In this document: positions 37,930 to 48,929 of the stretch, piece by piece
How the letters are laid out: the number at the start of each line of letters is the position of its first letter
Numbering within the stretch: position 1 is the first letter of the stretch
Source of the DNA: Isoetes taiwanensis
Lineage: Eukaryota > Streptophyta > Lycopodiopsida > Isoetales > Isoetaceae
DNA: 64,000 nt
Direction of reading: 5' to 3'
Assembly: GCA_021234155.1 (NCBI GenBank)
Contig: JAJEKV010000103.1
Span: forward strand, 3,164,001 to 3,228,000
Made by a program: the position numbers and the translations under genes
The notes under the pieces: generated by a model
Told to the model about the DNA's origin: nothing
Databases searched by the model: none
The model's input: the letters and a program-made list of their open reading frames with translations, nothing else

Positions 37930-38725
37930 TGGCATATTTAACAAAATTTGGCCTTATTCAGATTTAATAGATAGCACTTCAAGAATGATATATATTGTTT
38001 GATTCTCTGATTGTTATAATTTTTATAAGTTCTAATTACATAAGTTTATCTTTAAATTAAAACTATAATGGTTATCAAAGAATAAACATGATTTTCAAAC
38101 TAATTTTCATGTGAATTTATTTAGAATTAAACATTTTAAGAATATAAAATTTTAATTTTTAGTGATTTAACAAATTCAAAATTTAGCAATCATGATAATT
38201 AAATGAAATCCGATGGTTTGATAGGCGATTGACTTAAAACTATTATTAGAATTTCACAACGTACAAGCTTTTACACTTTTAAAAATACTTTAAGAAAAGT
38301 TTTAGGTTGAAATTAAGTAAATGATATAAAGTTATTGGTTTAATAATAACTATTGAACAATTTATTATTGATGAAATAAAATATATTAACATTTAATCTA
38401 TAATAAACCATTCATTTTCTATTAAACACAAAATGTATTCATTTAATTAATTTCAATGTAAAACTTTCTTTAAATATTTTGAAAAGAATAGCATTTTACT
38501 TATACAGAGTTGTTTTAGATGAAAAAATTTAATTCTAAATAGATGGAACCGAGAATTAGTTTAGAAAGCAACTTTAAACTTTAGTAAGCATCATATTTTT
38601 GATCTAAAGATAAATAAAATAAATTATTAAAAAAAAAAAGCTAAAAATACATTATAATACTATCATGGCATCCTTGAAGTACATGTATTAGATTTGAATA
38701 AGTCCAAATTTTGTTAAATATGTCA
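37930..38725. mobile_element. Non-autonomous TIR DNA element (MITE-like, 796 bp)
   Basis: Ends are inverted repeats of about 40 bp: left TGGCATATTTAACAAAATTT, right end (reverse complement) TGACATATTTAACAAAATTT. The interior is very AT-rich with no open frame. The empty site at about 15,590 (gcatctatgttattg) compared with the filled site indicates a 5-6-bp target duplication with core ATCTA. Superfamily not assigned. Confidence 0.8.
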
Positions 38726-39264
38726 TATCTATGTTATTGTCTATGTTGTACTTATTTGTGCCTTTCTAACTCCTATTTTAGATAATTGGGTACATTCTGA
38801 TTTTTTAAGAGAGAGATGAACTTGTAAATAGCTATAATATAAATATTAGGGAATTAACATAGATAAGAGTTTTTTAAATCTCGATTTTTAATTTGGGTAC
38901 TAGTTAATAGGAAAATCCAAAAAATGCTTTTATATCTGTCCATCTTTGTTAAAATACCCTTGGATTTGAAAGAAGTATTAAAATGCATCTGTGATACTTT
39001 TTAAATCTGCTTTTAAAATCTTTTTTATTTTCGGAAGGATTTTTATGTTTTCAAATTGGAAATATTACAACAGAATAAACATCCCTCATGGTTCAAATAA
39101 AAATTAAGCATAAAGATTCGTGGTTATAAGTCTCTTTCAATCTCTTCTTTTTAGCTTATACTACAGGATCCGAATCATCTTTCAAACTAGGAAGAGTACT
39201 ATAGGAGTCTAGTTATAAATTTTTTAGAAGGTGCAAATATATCTTGACTTTATATATACATTCT
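38726..39264. repeat. RepC and start of RepB, copy in A2
   Basis: Same as 2,072-2,610 in A1. Confidence 0.8.
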
Positions 39265-39466
39265 GTGCATGACTTGGCATTATACATACTTGAGGTTCTA
39301 GATAAACGTCTGCAATTACTGAGCCCTCAGTAGTCATTATCTAAGCTTGTCTAGTATCATCATTTTTAATCCTAGTAGTAATGATTGTACTAGCCCATTG
39401 TATGGGTCCCATGACCTATTGGTCTTCGTGGACGTTAAAAAAACTATTCTATTCTATTCTATTCTT
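39265..39466 (+). mobile_element. 5'-truncated LINE 3' tail inserted into RepB
   Basis: Absent from A1, where tacattcttttgaaatg is uninterrupted. The insert ends with the LINE signature gacctattggtcttcgtgg, then gacgttaaaa and (ATTCT)n. The target duplication (attct) merges with the tail. It shows retrotransposition after the segmental duplication. Confidence 0.8.
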
Positions 39467-40089
39467 TTGAAATGCAACAATATTTTCTTACCATGAACAA
39501 AACGTAGAAAAGAAAAAATATTCTCTTATCATGAACAAAAATGTAGAAAAGAAACATAAATACAAATAGACTACAACTATTTCTAGAAGTTACCACTATT
39601 TCCCTAAATTTTGGTATCTCCACTAGTACATAAAATTGATCAACCAATAACGCTCTACAACATAAACCTGAATCTAAGTGAGATGTTGCATTGTCAGGGT
39701 CCCATTAGAGGTCGGCCTAAAGCTGGCTAGACTTAGAACAAGCCCAGCCACCAAACTTCTCTCTTTGGCAATCTCATTTTAGTCCATTTGCTAATCAAGA
39801 CTGCAATATAAAATGGAGAAGAACAGAATAATTTATTTCTTTAACATCAGAACAGAATAATTTATTTCTTTAACATCTAGTACGGAAGGGTAGAGGAAAA
39901 CCACAAAAAAGTTCAAGAGAGATCCGCGATGCTTCTAATGCAAATTAAAGCTCCCCAGAAAAATCAAGATCTAGACTGCAATAACTTTTGTAGAATTTAA
40001 ATTGCAATTTGCATCCTTCCTAGGTCGTCCAAACTCAAGGACGCATTTACCAAGGAAGGAAAACGACCCATGAATGAATTCTTAAGAAC
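39467..40089. repeat. RepB remainder, copy in A2
   Basis: Continues the match with 2,613-3,235. Confidence 0.8.
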
Positions 40090-40123
40090 AAGAAGAAGAA
40101 GAAGAAGAAGAAGAAGAAGAGAT
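40090..40123. repeat. (GAA)n microsatellite, short allele
   Basis: About 11 units against about 29 in A1. Confidence 0.9.
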
Positions 40124-40136
40124 TTTAACGTCACGC

Positions 40137-41671
40137 CACAATTGTAGATATGCAGGACAACCCTGAAACAAAATTGAAGACTCCTAAACAACCAAACCTC
40201 AAGAAGATCTGAGAAAGATTTATAAATCCCTGCTCGTAGATGAATCCACAAAACTACTGAGCTGGACACTACGCATGTGTTGGTGCTCTTCAAACCTCCA
40301 CTGTCACCTCACCTTAACAGCCACCCAAGCGCCGTGACAGCCTCATTCCAAGTCGTGTATTACATTTTATCTGTTCAATACTCTTGCCATTTAGAGTCAT
40401 TGTGCTAATTGTTTTGTAAGAGAAAAGTTATAAATTCGTAGATGAGGATCCCTACCTTATAGAATTTTGCTACGCTAGCTTTTGATCTCCAAGCAAAGGC
40501 CATTCAAGTCGCTTTCAAAAGCTCCATACAGTCTATGGGCTCTCAAATTAGATAATCCGGCGCTATATTATTGAGGTTGAAGTAGATCAGTTGAAAAAAA
40601 CGTGCAACAAATGCAAGTTCTTGCTAGTTTTTCACGCAGATTGCAATCCCTTATCTCTAATATCATCCAAAACTTGCACATCAAACGATTCAGAGGCCTA
40701 TTTTGTCATGAACCTATGGTCGTCACATATTTGATCCATTTGAATGTTGTCAGTCCTTACTTTTGGCAAAATGTGTAGATTTGGAGGGGTTATCAGAACT
40801 CGACATGAACAAACCAACTTGTAAATGCATGTTATATGTTTGAAAAAGATATATTGCTCTTTTTCTTCTTTTTGCACGGTTTAAATTCTCATTTTCTATT
40901 AGCATCACTTTAGAATTGCGGAACAATCATTGAAGAACCAATGTTGACACAATCATAGAAGAACTAGATAATCTTTGAAGAAAAGATGCTCGGATCATTA
41001 AAGAACAAATGTTAGCATCGGCTTTTGGTCGTTGCCTCAACTTTGTTCCAAATCAATCTAGGGCATCTTGATAATTTTAAAAGATATAGAGTAATTTTAA
41101 CAGATATGTATTACATGACATTTTTAGAATTTCCCTCGTTTGATTTATCATTATTATGCCGGATTTATATAATTCAAGTTCCGTGCACGATGTCGGGACA
41201 GAGGATCTTTGTGGCAAAATCTATATATTATGGCTAGTAGAAGATTTAGTTTTATACTTATTGCTAATCAATTTCCATTCGCTTTTTGTCGCTATCTAGC
41301 AAAAAATATGCTCTTGTCCAAATCTTGTTTGCCTTGTTTACCTTTTGTTGCTTGCAAAAGTGTGTAAGACGTTTTTCGCGTGCAATTTATAGCATAGAAA
41401 ACCGACGGTGGTAATAGGGTGAAAGAACATGCTTGAGACGTTTATTTTTGTTAACTCAAAAGTTTGTAATAACCGTGAGCATTTACAAATTCCTTGTAAT
41501 ATTATAAGTACTTTATCACGGCCGCCATCACCACAAGATAGACTTGTGAGATAAAGAAGCAATAAGTATAAAACTAAATCTTCCTTCCTTCCTTCCTTTT
41601 ACTAGCCATAATATATAGATTTTGCCACAACATCATGTCCTGGCATCGTACGCGAACTTGAATTACATAAA
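40137..41671. repeat. RepA pair (inverted repeat) in A2
   Basis: Equivalent of 3,341-4,863: left RepA arm, ~280-bp spacer, and the start of the inverted right arm. No gene. Confidence 0.75.
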
Positions 41672-42737
41672 TCCCATCGATCCGAGACATCGGATCGACA
41701 TTCTAGAATGGGGCAAGCATGCATGTCTTGCATGCATGCATCGCGCGCATGCCCTTTTCTGGTTGGGGTTTTCGCTATTTTAGGCGCTGATTCGCATCAA
41801 CGTCTCATCGGCTTCCTCTCTCGCCGATTACCTTATTCTCTTTGAATTGTTTCAAAAGGGGGAGGGCTTCTTCCTGCTTGGGTTTGGCCCATTTGGCGTT
41901 TCTTTCATGCTGTGGCATGTCCTTTCTCGGCCTTGGCCCTTCTTTAGCCTTCATCCTGTGACCTTCGTCCTCGATTCTAGTTTGATAAGGAAGTTCTCTG
42001 GTATTCGGGCGGTTTGTTGGTTTCATGCGAGCCCCATTCTAGAATCCCATCGATCCGAGACATCGGATCGACATTCTAGAATGGGGCGAGCATGCATGCA
42101 TGCGGCGCATGCCCTTTCTGGTTGGGGTTTCGCTATTTTAGGCGCGGTTCTGCATCAACGTCTCATCGGCGCTTCCTCTTCTCTCAGCAGTACCTTATTC
42201 TCTTTGAACCCACCCTCCCCCCCTTCTTTGTTTATTGTATTTGTCGCCTGGCACGCGTGACCAGCCCCTCTATTTGAAGAGGTTTTTGTTTTTTGTCGCG
42301 TGGCACGCGTGATCAGCCCCTCCACTCTGGGAGGTTTGTGTTGTCTCGTTTTGTTGTGTTGGTGATGTGCGTGCAAAGGGTTGGCGGCGACATCCTTTCG
42401 ACTTCTCCATGTGTGGGTTTTGGGAGCGATTTCTATGCCTTACGTTTGTCCAAGCCCCTTGCCGGAAGGCTTATCACTAGGGTTTTTTTTCGAAAAACAC
42501 GAAAGGGCGGGGTTTTTAATCCCTTGATAAGCTTTCGGCAGGTACACCAGCCACACATCTATTAGCATTGTATTTTTTGGGGTCCAAATGATATAATTGG
42601 ATTTTTCCTTTATTTTTCGTGGGTAGTTTGCATGTGTGCGGCTACCCACTGTCCACCATTGTAGAAAATCTGCTGAGATGAATGAGAAGCCTATCTATAG
42701 GGCGGTTTGTTGGTTTCATGCGAGCCCCATTCTAGAA
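41672..42737 (+). mobile_element. Helitron-like composite element, copy 2
   Basis: Same insertion as 4,864-5,932, duplicated with the block. Units 41,672-42,044 and 42,045-42,737. Part of unit 1 (41,730-41,870) and unit 2 (42,370-42,530) differs from copy 1 at CAG/CTG-like sites. Confidence 0.55.
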
Positions 42738-42738
42738 T

Positions 42739-43450
42739 CAGGCATAATGACAAATCAAATAAGGGAAATTCTAAAAAATGTCATGTAATACATATCTGTT
42801 AAAAGTACTCTATATCTTTCGTAATTATCAAGATGCCCTAGATTGATTTGGAACAAAGTTGAGGCAACGATCAAAAGCCGATGCTAACATTTGTTCTTTA
42901 ATGATCCGAGCATCTTTTCTTCAAAGATTATCTAGTTCTTCTATGATTGTGCCAACATTGGTTCTTCAATGATTGTTCCGCAATTTTAAAGCGATGCTAA
43001 TAGAAAATGAGAATTTAAACCGTGCAAAAAGAAGAAAAAGAGCAATATATCCCTTTCAAACATATAACATGCATTTACACGTTGGTTTGTCCATGTCGAG
43101 TTGTGATAACCCCTCCAAATCTACACATTTTGCCAAATGTTAGGACCCTGACAACATTCAAATGGATCAAATAGGCCTCTGAATCATTTGATGTGCAAGT
43201 TTTGGATGATATTAGAGACAAGGGATTTCAATCTGCGTGAAAAACTAGCAATAACTTGCATTTATTGCACGTTTTTTTCAACTGATCGACTCAACCTCAA
43301 TAATATAACATCGGATTATCTAATTTGAGAGCCCATAGACTATATGGAGTTTTTGAAAGCGACTTGAATGGCCTTTGCTTGGAGATCAAAAGCTAGCGTA
43401 GCAAAATTCTATAAGGTACGGATCCTCATCTACTTAATTCATAACTTTTT
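42739..43450. repeat. RepA, inverted copy upstream of LINE-A (A2)
   Basis: Equivalent of 5,934-6,640. Confidence 0.7.
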
Positions 43451-43552
43451 GTCTTACAACAATTAGCTTTTGTTTTTTGGGATTCGGGAAAGCAGCTCAA
43501 TGGTTCATTCAAATCGGCCATAGGAGGCACGTCTTCTGGTCCTTTTGGAGAA

Positions 43553-44242
43553 TTGATTGTGGGTCAGCTCTTGACAGTCATGATGAGGATCTTGGATTCG
43601 ATGGAGCAAGCTAGAAAAGAGGCAGAGCAAGCACGAAGAGAGGCAGCAGCACAACAAGCTCAAATGATGAAAATTCTTCAAGGTATGAATGAGTGTTTGT
43701 TTTCACTAAAGCATGAGAATTCTGAGTTAAAGCAGCAGATTGTAAACATGGCACCTCAATGTGAGATAGAAAATCCGAACTTTAGTGCTCCACATGAACA
43801 GGGCAGGGGATTTCAGGAAGCTATAGACATACTCAATGAAAAAATGGAACATTTGAGTGATATGCATGAGAGGGAGATTAAAGCGAACAACTTCAGAATT
43901 GCAGGATTGCCAGAGGAAGAAAACGAGAATACCATTGACGTCGTGCAAAATTTTATAGCAGAGAATATGCAGGTGCAAGTGGATATTTTGGAGGCATATC
44001 GGATTGGGAGGAAAGGTGAAGGAACACGTAATATTTTAGTGAAGTGTGCAAGTAAAGAGGTTAAAGCACGGGTCATGCAGAAGCGCTCATTGCTTAAAGG
44101 TCAACGCATTTGGATCAATGATGATCTTACTAAAACTCAATTTGAGCAGCGGAAAAGTGACATTTTGAAAATGAAGGAAGCTAGGGCAGCAGGGAAAAAT
44201 GCGTATTGGAGAGGTGGAAGAGTGGTAATAGATGGGGCATAG
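43553..44242 (+). CDS. LINE-A ORF1 protein, intact
   Basis: Uninterrupted 229-codon frame; ATG at 43,580 begins MMRILDSMEQARKEAEQARR. Coiled coil at about residues 15-75, then RNA-binding region NNFRIAGLPEEENENTIDV (~125), EAYRIGRKGEGTRNILVKC, LLKGQRIWINDDLTKTQFEQ, and a basic C-terminus ending VVIDGA. The layout is that of L1-type ORF1 proteins, which bind and chaperone element RNA. The stop lies a few codons before the endonuclease frame, so ORF1 and ORF2 are nearly adjacent. Confidence 0.8.
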   Translation: MIVGQLLTVMMRILDSMEQARKEAEQARREAAAQQAQMMKILQGMNECLFSLKHENSELKQQIVNMAPQCEIENPNFSAPHEQGRGFQEAIDILNEKMEHLSDMHEREIKANNFRIAGLPEEENENTIDVVQNFIAENMQVQVDILEAYRIGRKGEGTRNILVKCASKEVKARVMQKRSLLKGQRIWINDDLTKTQFEQRKSDILKMKEARAAGKNAYWRGGRVVIDGA

Positions 44243-45093
44243 GAAATACCGACTGCGAGGATAGTATGCTGGAACATCAACACATTGAAACATAGCAAGG
44301 TATGCACCATGATGGATTTTTTAGTTGATGTAGATATAATTTTCTTTTTGGAAACTTGTGAACATGAGGAGAAAGGTCTCCTAAATATTGCAGGCTTTAC
44401 TTTGTTGCATTCTGTTTGGAATAAGAAAGAATGGAATCTTAAAGGTTCTGGGGGCATCGCTTGTTATGCTAGAATTGAAATTGCGCAGAACATATCGGTG
44501 TTAAAGCATAAAGCATCCGCACAATATATTTGGATTGAGGTACCAGGCAAGTATGAAGATATATGTAGCAGGTTGTTATTTTCCACCAAGGGATTCTCCT
44601 ATTTATAACAAAGAAAATATAGATAAAGATGATCCATTTTTCTATTTGGAACAGGATATTTTGACTCTAAGTCTGATGGGTGAGATTTTGTTGATGGGGG
44701 ACTTTAATGGTCGTACTGGGAACCATCAAGCAGCTTTGATGAGCCCGGATGGGGAAGCAGAATGGTTAGAGATGTTAGATAATGACGAGTTGGAGATATC
44801 AGGGTGGAATAGGTGTGAAATGGCCAACTCCACAAGGGCGTCATGTCTTGCATCTGTGTGGTGGTTTTGAGATGGTGATTTTCAATGGTACAGCTAGATA
44901 CCCAGGTTCTGGAAAACAAACTTGTAAAAATCCAAGTGTTGTAGATTACATAATTGCTAAACCGTCTTTTGCTAAACATATTGTTAGTTTGACAATTGGA
45001 GATGAAAATGAGAACTCTGATCATGTGTCTGTATCTATAGAAATAAGCGTGCAGTGTCAGTATAGACAACAAAGTGCTTCAACTGAAACTTAA
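44243..45093 (+). pseudogene. LINE-A endonuclease (A2)
   Basis: Same domain as in A1 (VCWNIN, FFLETCEHE, GCYFPPRDSPIY, GDFNGRTG, SVVDYIIAKPS, SDHVSVSIEI) with different lesions: a base loss near 44,565 before the CYFPP block, and a loss of about 20 bases near 44,812 where A1 has ISDDNV. The region after IFNG (TARYPGSGKQTCKNPS) is clean here and broken in A1. Confidence 0.8.
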
Positions 45094-45122
45094 AATATGA
45101 TAAGGCAGAGGAGTATAGTAAA

Positions 45123-45707
45123 ATGTGTGCGCAAAAAGTTGCCTCCCTTGTTTGGCTTAATACAGTACAGGAAATGAGTGATGCAATGACTATGATTTTG
45201 ACTCAATCTGCTGACAGTTGTTTTATTTCTTATCGCCAGCGACAGGGGCTACCTTGCAATGCATGGTTTGATGCGGAATGCAAGCAACAAAGGTTAAAAT
45301 TTAAATCAGCACAAGGGGTGAATAAGGTACAGGAAAGAAAGGTTTACATTCAAATGCTTAAAAGCAAGAAGCGGGCATATTTGCACAATAATAGGAAAAT
45401 GGTGGAAGACTTGTTGGCTGAACCTAAAAAATTTTGGAAGAGACTTAAACCTGCGCAATATAGGGCTGATGGGTTGCATGTTGAGGCTCTGATAGCACAT
45501 GTGCGGAAGCTATACAATGTGCCTGAGGTTGAGGGTACGATGGTAGAAGAAGCAGAGGATGTGCTTACTTTTACTATCAATGACATACAGGATGGACTTA
45601 AGAGGCTTGCTAATGGCAAAGCTGCAGATGCTTGTGGCCTTATGGCTGAAATGCTTAAATGGGCTAGAGAAGAGGTTGCAAATAAAATGGTAGATATGTT
45701 TAATTGA
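45123..45707 (+). pseudogene. LINE-A RT N-terminal part (A2)
   Basis: Nearly identical to the A1 frame. It ends at KMVDMFN where the (AATTG)n tail of minus-strand LINE-C starts. Confidence 0.8.
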
Positions 45708-45768
45708 ATTGAATTGAATTCATCTAGCTCTTTAGGACCTTAAAGGCCATAGAGCCTAATTACAACTG

Positions 45769-47646
45769 TTAAAGTCTCATGAGTAGATCACGTTGTGATT
45801 CTACTGTTCGAATATAAATACCAATTTCATAAGAGTTCATATCAAACAATGAATGTAAATTATCTACATGAATGTTGAATTTTTCCCGAATATCAAGATA
45901 TGCTGGACATTGCAGAAGGGTGTGCCTTTCGTCCTCGACCTGTTGTTGAGTACAAACAAGACACAACCTTTCTTCCCTGGGGGTGCCACTCCATCTCCAG
46001 GTCTCAATGCGTAGTTGATGCGAACTACATCTGAATCTTGCTATTGTCTTCTTTACATGCGGTGGAATCATGGAGTTAAGGTAGTCCTGTTCTGCATATA
46101 TCAACATGGGATTAATATTTGACCTATAAAAATTCAGCCTAGAACCTGGATCAGCCCATATCCTCTCAATTGCCAGACTCTGTACTAGTTCCCGTGCTCC
46201 TAAATCTGTTTCTGGCCAATTCTGCTCATTAATACCCCAACGTTTAGCCCAATCTTTCATGTCCTTATACCATACAGACTGTGTAGAAGAGAGCATTGCT
46301 CGCCTAGAAAGCCTGTGATCGGGCTGCTGTAACACTCTATTAACAAAGCATATGGATTGATAGAGTGCTTCTACTTCCAAAGGTATCAAACCTGTTTCTC
46401 CCAACATGATAGCATAAGGTGTTTGCTTCTTCAAACCTAACTCCTCTCTTAAGAAAAGTTTCAAGATGTTTTCTACCTGCCTCCATTGTTTTGTAGAAAG
46501 TCCAGCCCCCCAAATTGGAGCACCATAGAGCACTACAGTTTGCATAAGCGTCTTAAACAGAATCTTTTTTAAGCCCCAATCCTGTAGCCCTGCTTTATGA
46601 CATCTAGATAGCATTGAATACAAAGCCGCCTTCCCACCAGAAGTTCTTCTCTTAATGCACTCTTTCCAAGAATATTTGGAAGAGAAATCCAAACCTAAAT
46701 ACTTTAAAGTACTTACAGTTTCAATATTGCTTCCTAAGTATGTGAAAACAGGTTTCATTGTAGTGCCAACTATCATGATTTTAGATTTGGACAAATTAAC
46801 CTTCATACCTTTGGCTGCGCAAAACGAGGCTAAGCTATCCAAATGTGATTGCAATCCCACTTCCTTGTCTGCTAATAAGATCACATCATCAGCATATAAG
46901 AGCAATTGAATCAGAAAATCACCAATTTTTGTGCCTGCTAAGCTTCTTTCACGTAACCAGGAATCTAATTCATCAATAAAGAGCCCAAAGAGAGTAGGTG
47001 ACAAGGGGCATCCTTGTCGAACTCCAATCGTATTTTGTACTTCTGTATCCAAGTTTCTTGAAAGCTTCACAATAACCTCAGAATATAATTTAGACACAGC
47101 ATATCTGATAGATTGTGGAACACCCAATCGCTCCATACGATAAGCAAGGTTCTTTCTAGAAACAGTGTCAAAGGCTTTCGTGAAATCAATAAAAGCAAGA
47201 TACAAAGCCTTTTTGGGTTCTTTGGCTTTTTCAAATAATACCCTGAGTGCTAGAGCATGATCTAAAGTACCATGGTGCTTCCTAAAACCTGCCTGAAATT
47301 TGGATCTTTTGTCATTATCATCTGCCCAAAGACTAAGCCTCTTCTCCAGCAATGAAGCAAGCAATTTTGTGAACACATTTCCAATGAGAATGGTCCTGTA
47401 ATTATGCACATCATTCTTGTCTCCTGACTTATAAATCGGGAAGACCAAATTCTCCTTCCAAGCCCTCGGGAGATCCTCTCTCACCGATCTATTCAAAAGA
47501 TCTGTGATGGCCTTCAAAGCTCTATCTCCAGTCCACTTTAACAATTCCATCTGAAGCCCTTCAAGGTCTGCTGATTTTCCATTGCGCATATTCCTCAACG
47601 TCATTTTCACATCTCCTTCTGTAAATAAAGCTTCCTCAAAAGCCAC
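45769..47646 (-). CDS. LINE-C ORF2, RT and C-terminal domain
   Basis: Open 625-codon frame. Fingers motif NGKSADLEGLQMELLKW (~22-38), palm motif A AFIDFTKAFDTV (151-162, Asp 154), GVRQGCPLSPTLFGLFIDEL (208-227), catalytic YADD (251-254), thumb-side KYLGLDFS and, near the end, CLVCTQQQVEDERHTLLQC as a C-x2-C...H-x4-C motif. Such RTs copy element RNA at the nicked target. The frame is open at its upstream end; a short disturbed stretch (47,640-47,680) with two CAG/CTG-type differences separates it from the endonuclease frame, so ORF2 may be continuous in the real DNA. Confidence 0.85.
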   Translation of the reverse strand: MAFEEALFTEGDVKMTLRNMRNGKSADLEGLQMELLKWTGDRALKAITDLLNRSVREDLPRAWKENLVFPIYKSGDKNDVHNYRTILIGNVFTKLLASLLEKRLSLWADDNDKRSKFQAGFRKHHGTLDHALALRVLFEKAKEPKKALYLAFIDFTKAFDTVSRKNLAYRMERLGVPQSIRYAVSKLYSEVIVKLSRNLDTEVQNTIGVRQGCPLSPTLFGLFIDELDSWLRERSLAGTKIGDFLIQLLLYADDVILLADKEVGLQSHLDSLASFCAAKGMKVNLSKSKIMIVGTTMKPVFTYLGSNIETVSTLKYLGLDFSSKYSWKECIKRRTSGGKAALYSMLSRCHKAGLQDWGLKKILFKTLMQTVVLYGAPIWGAGLSTKQWRQVENILKLFLREELGLKKQTPYAIMLGETGLIPLEVEALYQSICFVNRVLQQPDHRLSRRAMLSSTQSVWYKDMKDWAKRWGINEQNWPETDLGARELVQSLAIERIWADPGSRLNFYRSNINPMLIYAEQDYLNSMIPPHVKKTIARFRCSSHQLRIETWRWSGTPREERLCLVCTQQQVEDERHTLLQCPAYLDIREKFNIHVDNLHSLFDMNSYEIGIYIRTVESQRDLLMRL

Positions 47647-47676
47647 GGGGAGGCATACAATCCAACTCGCAGATTG

Positions 47677-48490
47677 TTATATAACTCTTTGACCAAAGAG
47701 AGCAATCCATCGAGATCTACAGCATTTGAGAGGTTTGCGTAAAATGGTGCTCCAAAAGGACTTTGGATGTTCTTTCAATCTGTCAATAAGCTCTGCTTGC
47801 CTGTTTCTGTAGAAAGCCCTCTTCTTCTTCCTCAGTAAATCCTTGTACCATTTTGGTTTTTTCATTGTGGATAAGATATTATTCCTAGCTTCCTGGCATT
47901 CCGCATCCCACCAGCCCTTGGACGGATGCCTGGAGCTTCTTTTCTTGGTGAGACCAAATGTCTCCTTTGCAGCATTCAAGATTAGACCTGTAAAAAGCAA
48001 GTGGGCATGTTCAATATTGGACGGCAAAGACACATTTGCAAGTTTCTCCTCAAGGCAATCTCTATATTCAGAAGCTTTATTATAGTTAAGCTTTATTTTT
48101 GGAATGAACTTATCTTCACTTTTCCTGGGTAAGTGAGGCCTAAATATCTCCAAAAGCAGAGGGACATGATCTGACTCTGGCGTCTGATTGCCTACACAGA
48201 ATGCACTAATTGAATTGTCTCTTGCTGCCAATACATAATCTACTACGCTAGCTCTTGTATGCGTGAAACATGTCAAGAATTCAGATCCTGGAAATCTTCT
48301 CGTGCCGTTCAATATCTTAAGCTCACATGCGGTACCAAGATCGAGCATTAAATTGCCCATGTGGTTTGTTTCTGTATCTTTTGAAGCTCTTTGGAAGAAA
48401 TCTTCTTCAAGCTCCAACAAACGAACATCTCCAGCTTGCTGATATGTAATTGATTGCAAATTCCCTGTGCGAGCATTGAAGTCTCCTGCA
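47677..48490 (-). CDS. LINE-C ORF2, second half of endonuclease and linker
   Basis: Reads GDFNARTGNLQSITYQQAG, then FPGSEFLTCFTHTRASVVDY, SDHVPLLLEIF and a linker with GWWDAECQEARN before the RT. The catalytic GDFN, VDY and SDH blocks are intact; the N-terminal blocks are absent because of the 5' break. It joins the RT frame across the disturbed bases at 47,650-47,676. Confidence 0.75.
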
Positions 48491-48514
48491 TAGAAGAATT
48501 CGTGGAAAAAGCTT

Positions 48515-48896
48515 GAAGTCTCCTGCAAGACGTCAAGAAGAATTAGCCGCTACAGAAAGACAAGCGCAGCAGGCAAGGGCCAGAAATTTGAAACTTTCTG
48601 GGCTTCAAGAAGCTGAGAACGAAGATCCTCACCAGGTTGTTGAGCATTTCTTTAAAGAAATTATGCATCTCAATGAGCCTCAATTTGTGAACTGTAGGAG
48701 AATTGGTAAACCAGGGAATTTTAATAGGCCCATTCTTGTGAACTTTCGAAACATAGAAGCAAAGGAAAGGGTTCTCCACAATCGGGGTGCTCTAAAAGGA
48801 CAAAGGATATGGCTTGATGCAGATCTAACACCTGCGCAAATTGAGATCAGGAATCTGGTGTTGTGGCATACTTGGATAACAGTGGTAGAGCAGTAG
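48515..48896 (+). pseudogene. LINE-C ORF1 C-terminal part (inverted segment)
   Basis: ORF1 RNA-binding half: RARNLKLSGLQEAENEDPHQ, CRRIGKPGNFNRPILVNFRN, LKGQRIWLDADLTPAQIEIR. The coiled coil is cut off by the inversion junction. After that the expected basic tail shifts frame and stops. Confidence 0.7.
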
Positions 48897-48929
48897 TAAC
48901 AACAAGAAGAAAGGCATAGGTAGCTCGGA

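Larger units (their letters stand above)
34362..48032. other. Segmental duplication, copy A2
   Basis: Collinear with 1-11,245. It keeps 2.26 kb missing from A1 and has a ~200-bp LINE tail that A1 lacks. Most of the rest is very similar, so the duplication is fairly recent. Confidence 0.9.
45712..48490 (-). mobile_element. LINE-C 3' segment, nested in LINE-A (A2)
   Basis: Minus-strand LINE, tail (AATTC)n at its 3' end, with the signature block tatggcctttaaggtcctaa just inside. Its 5' limit is in the endonuclease GDFN block at about 48,490. It is joined there to an inverted 5' segment of the same family on the plus strand. Confidence 0.8.
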
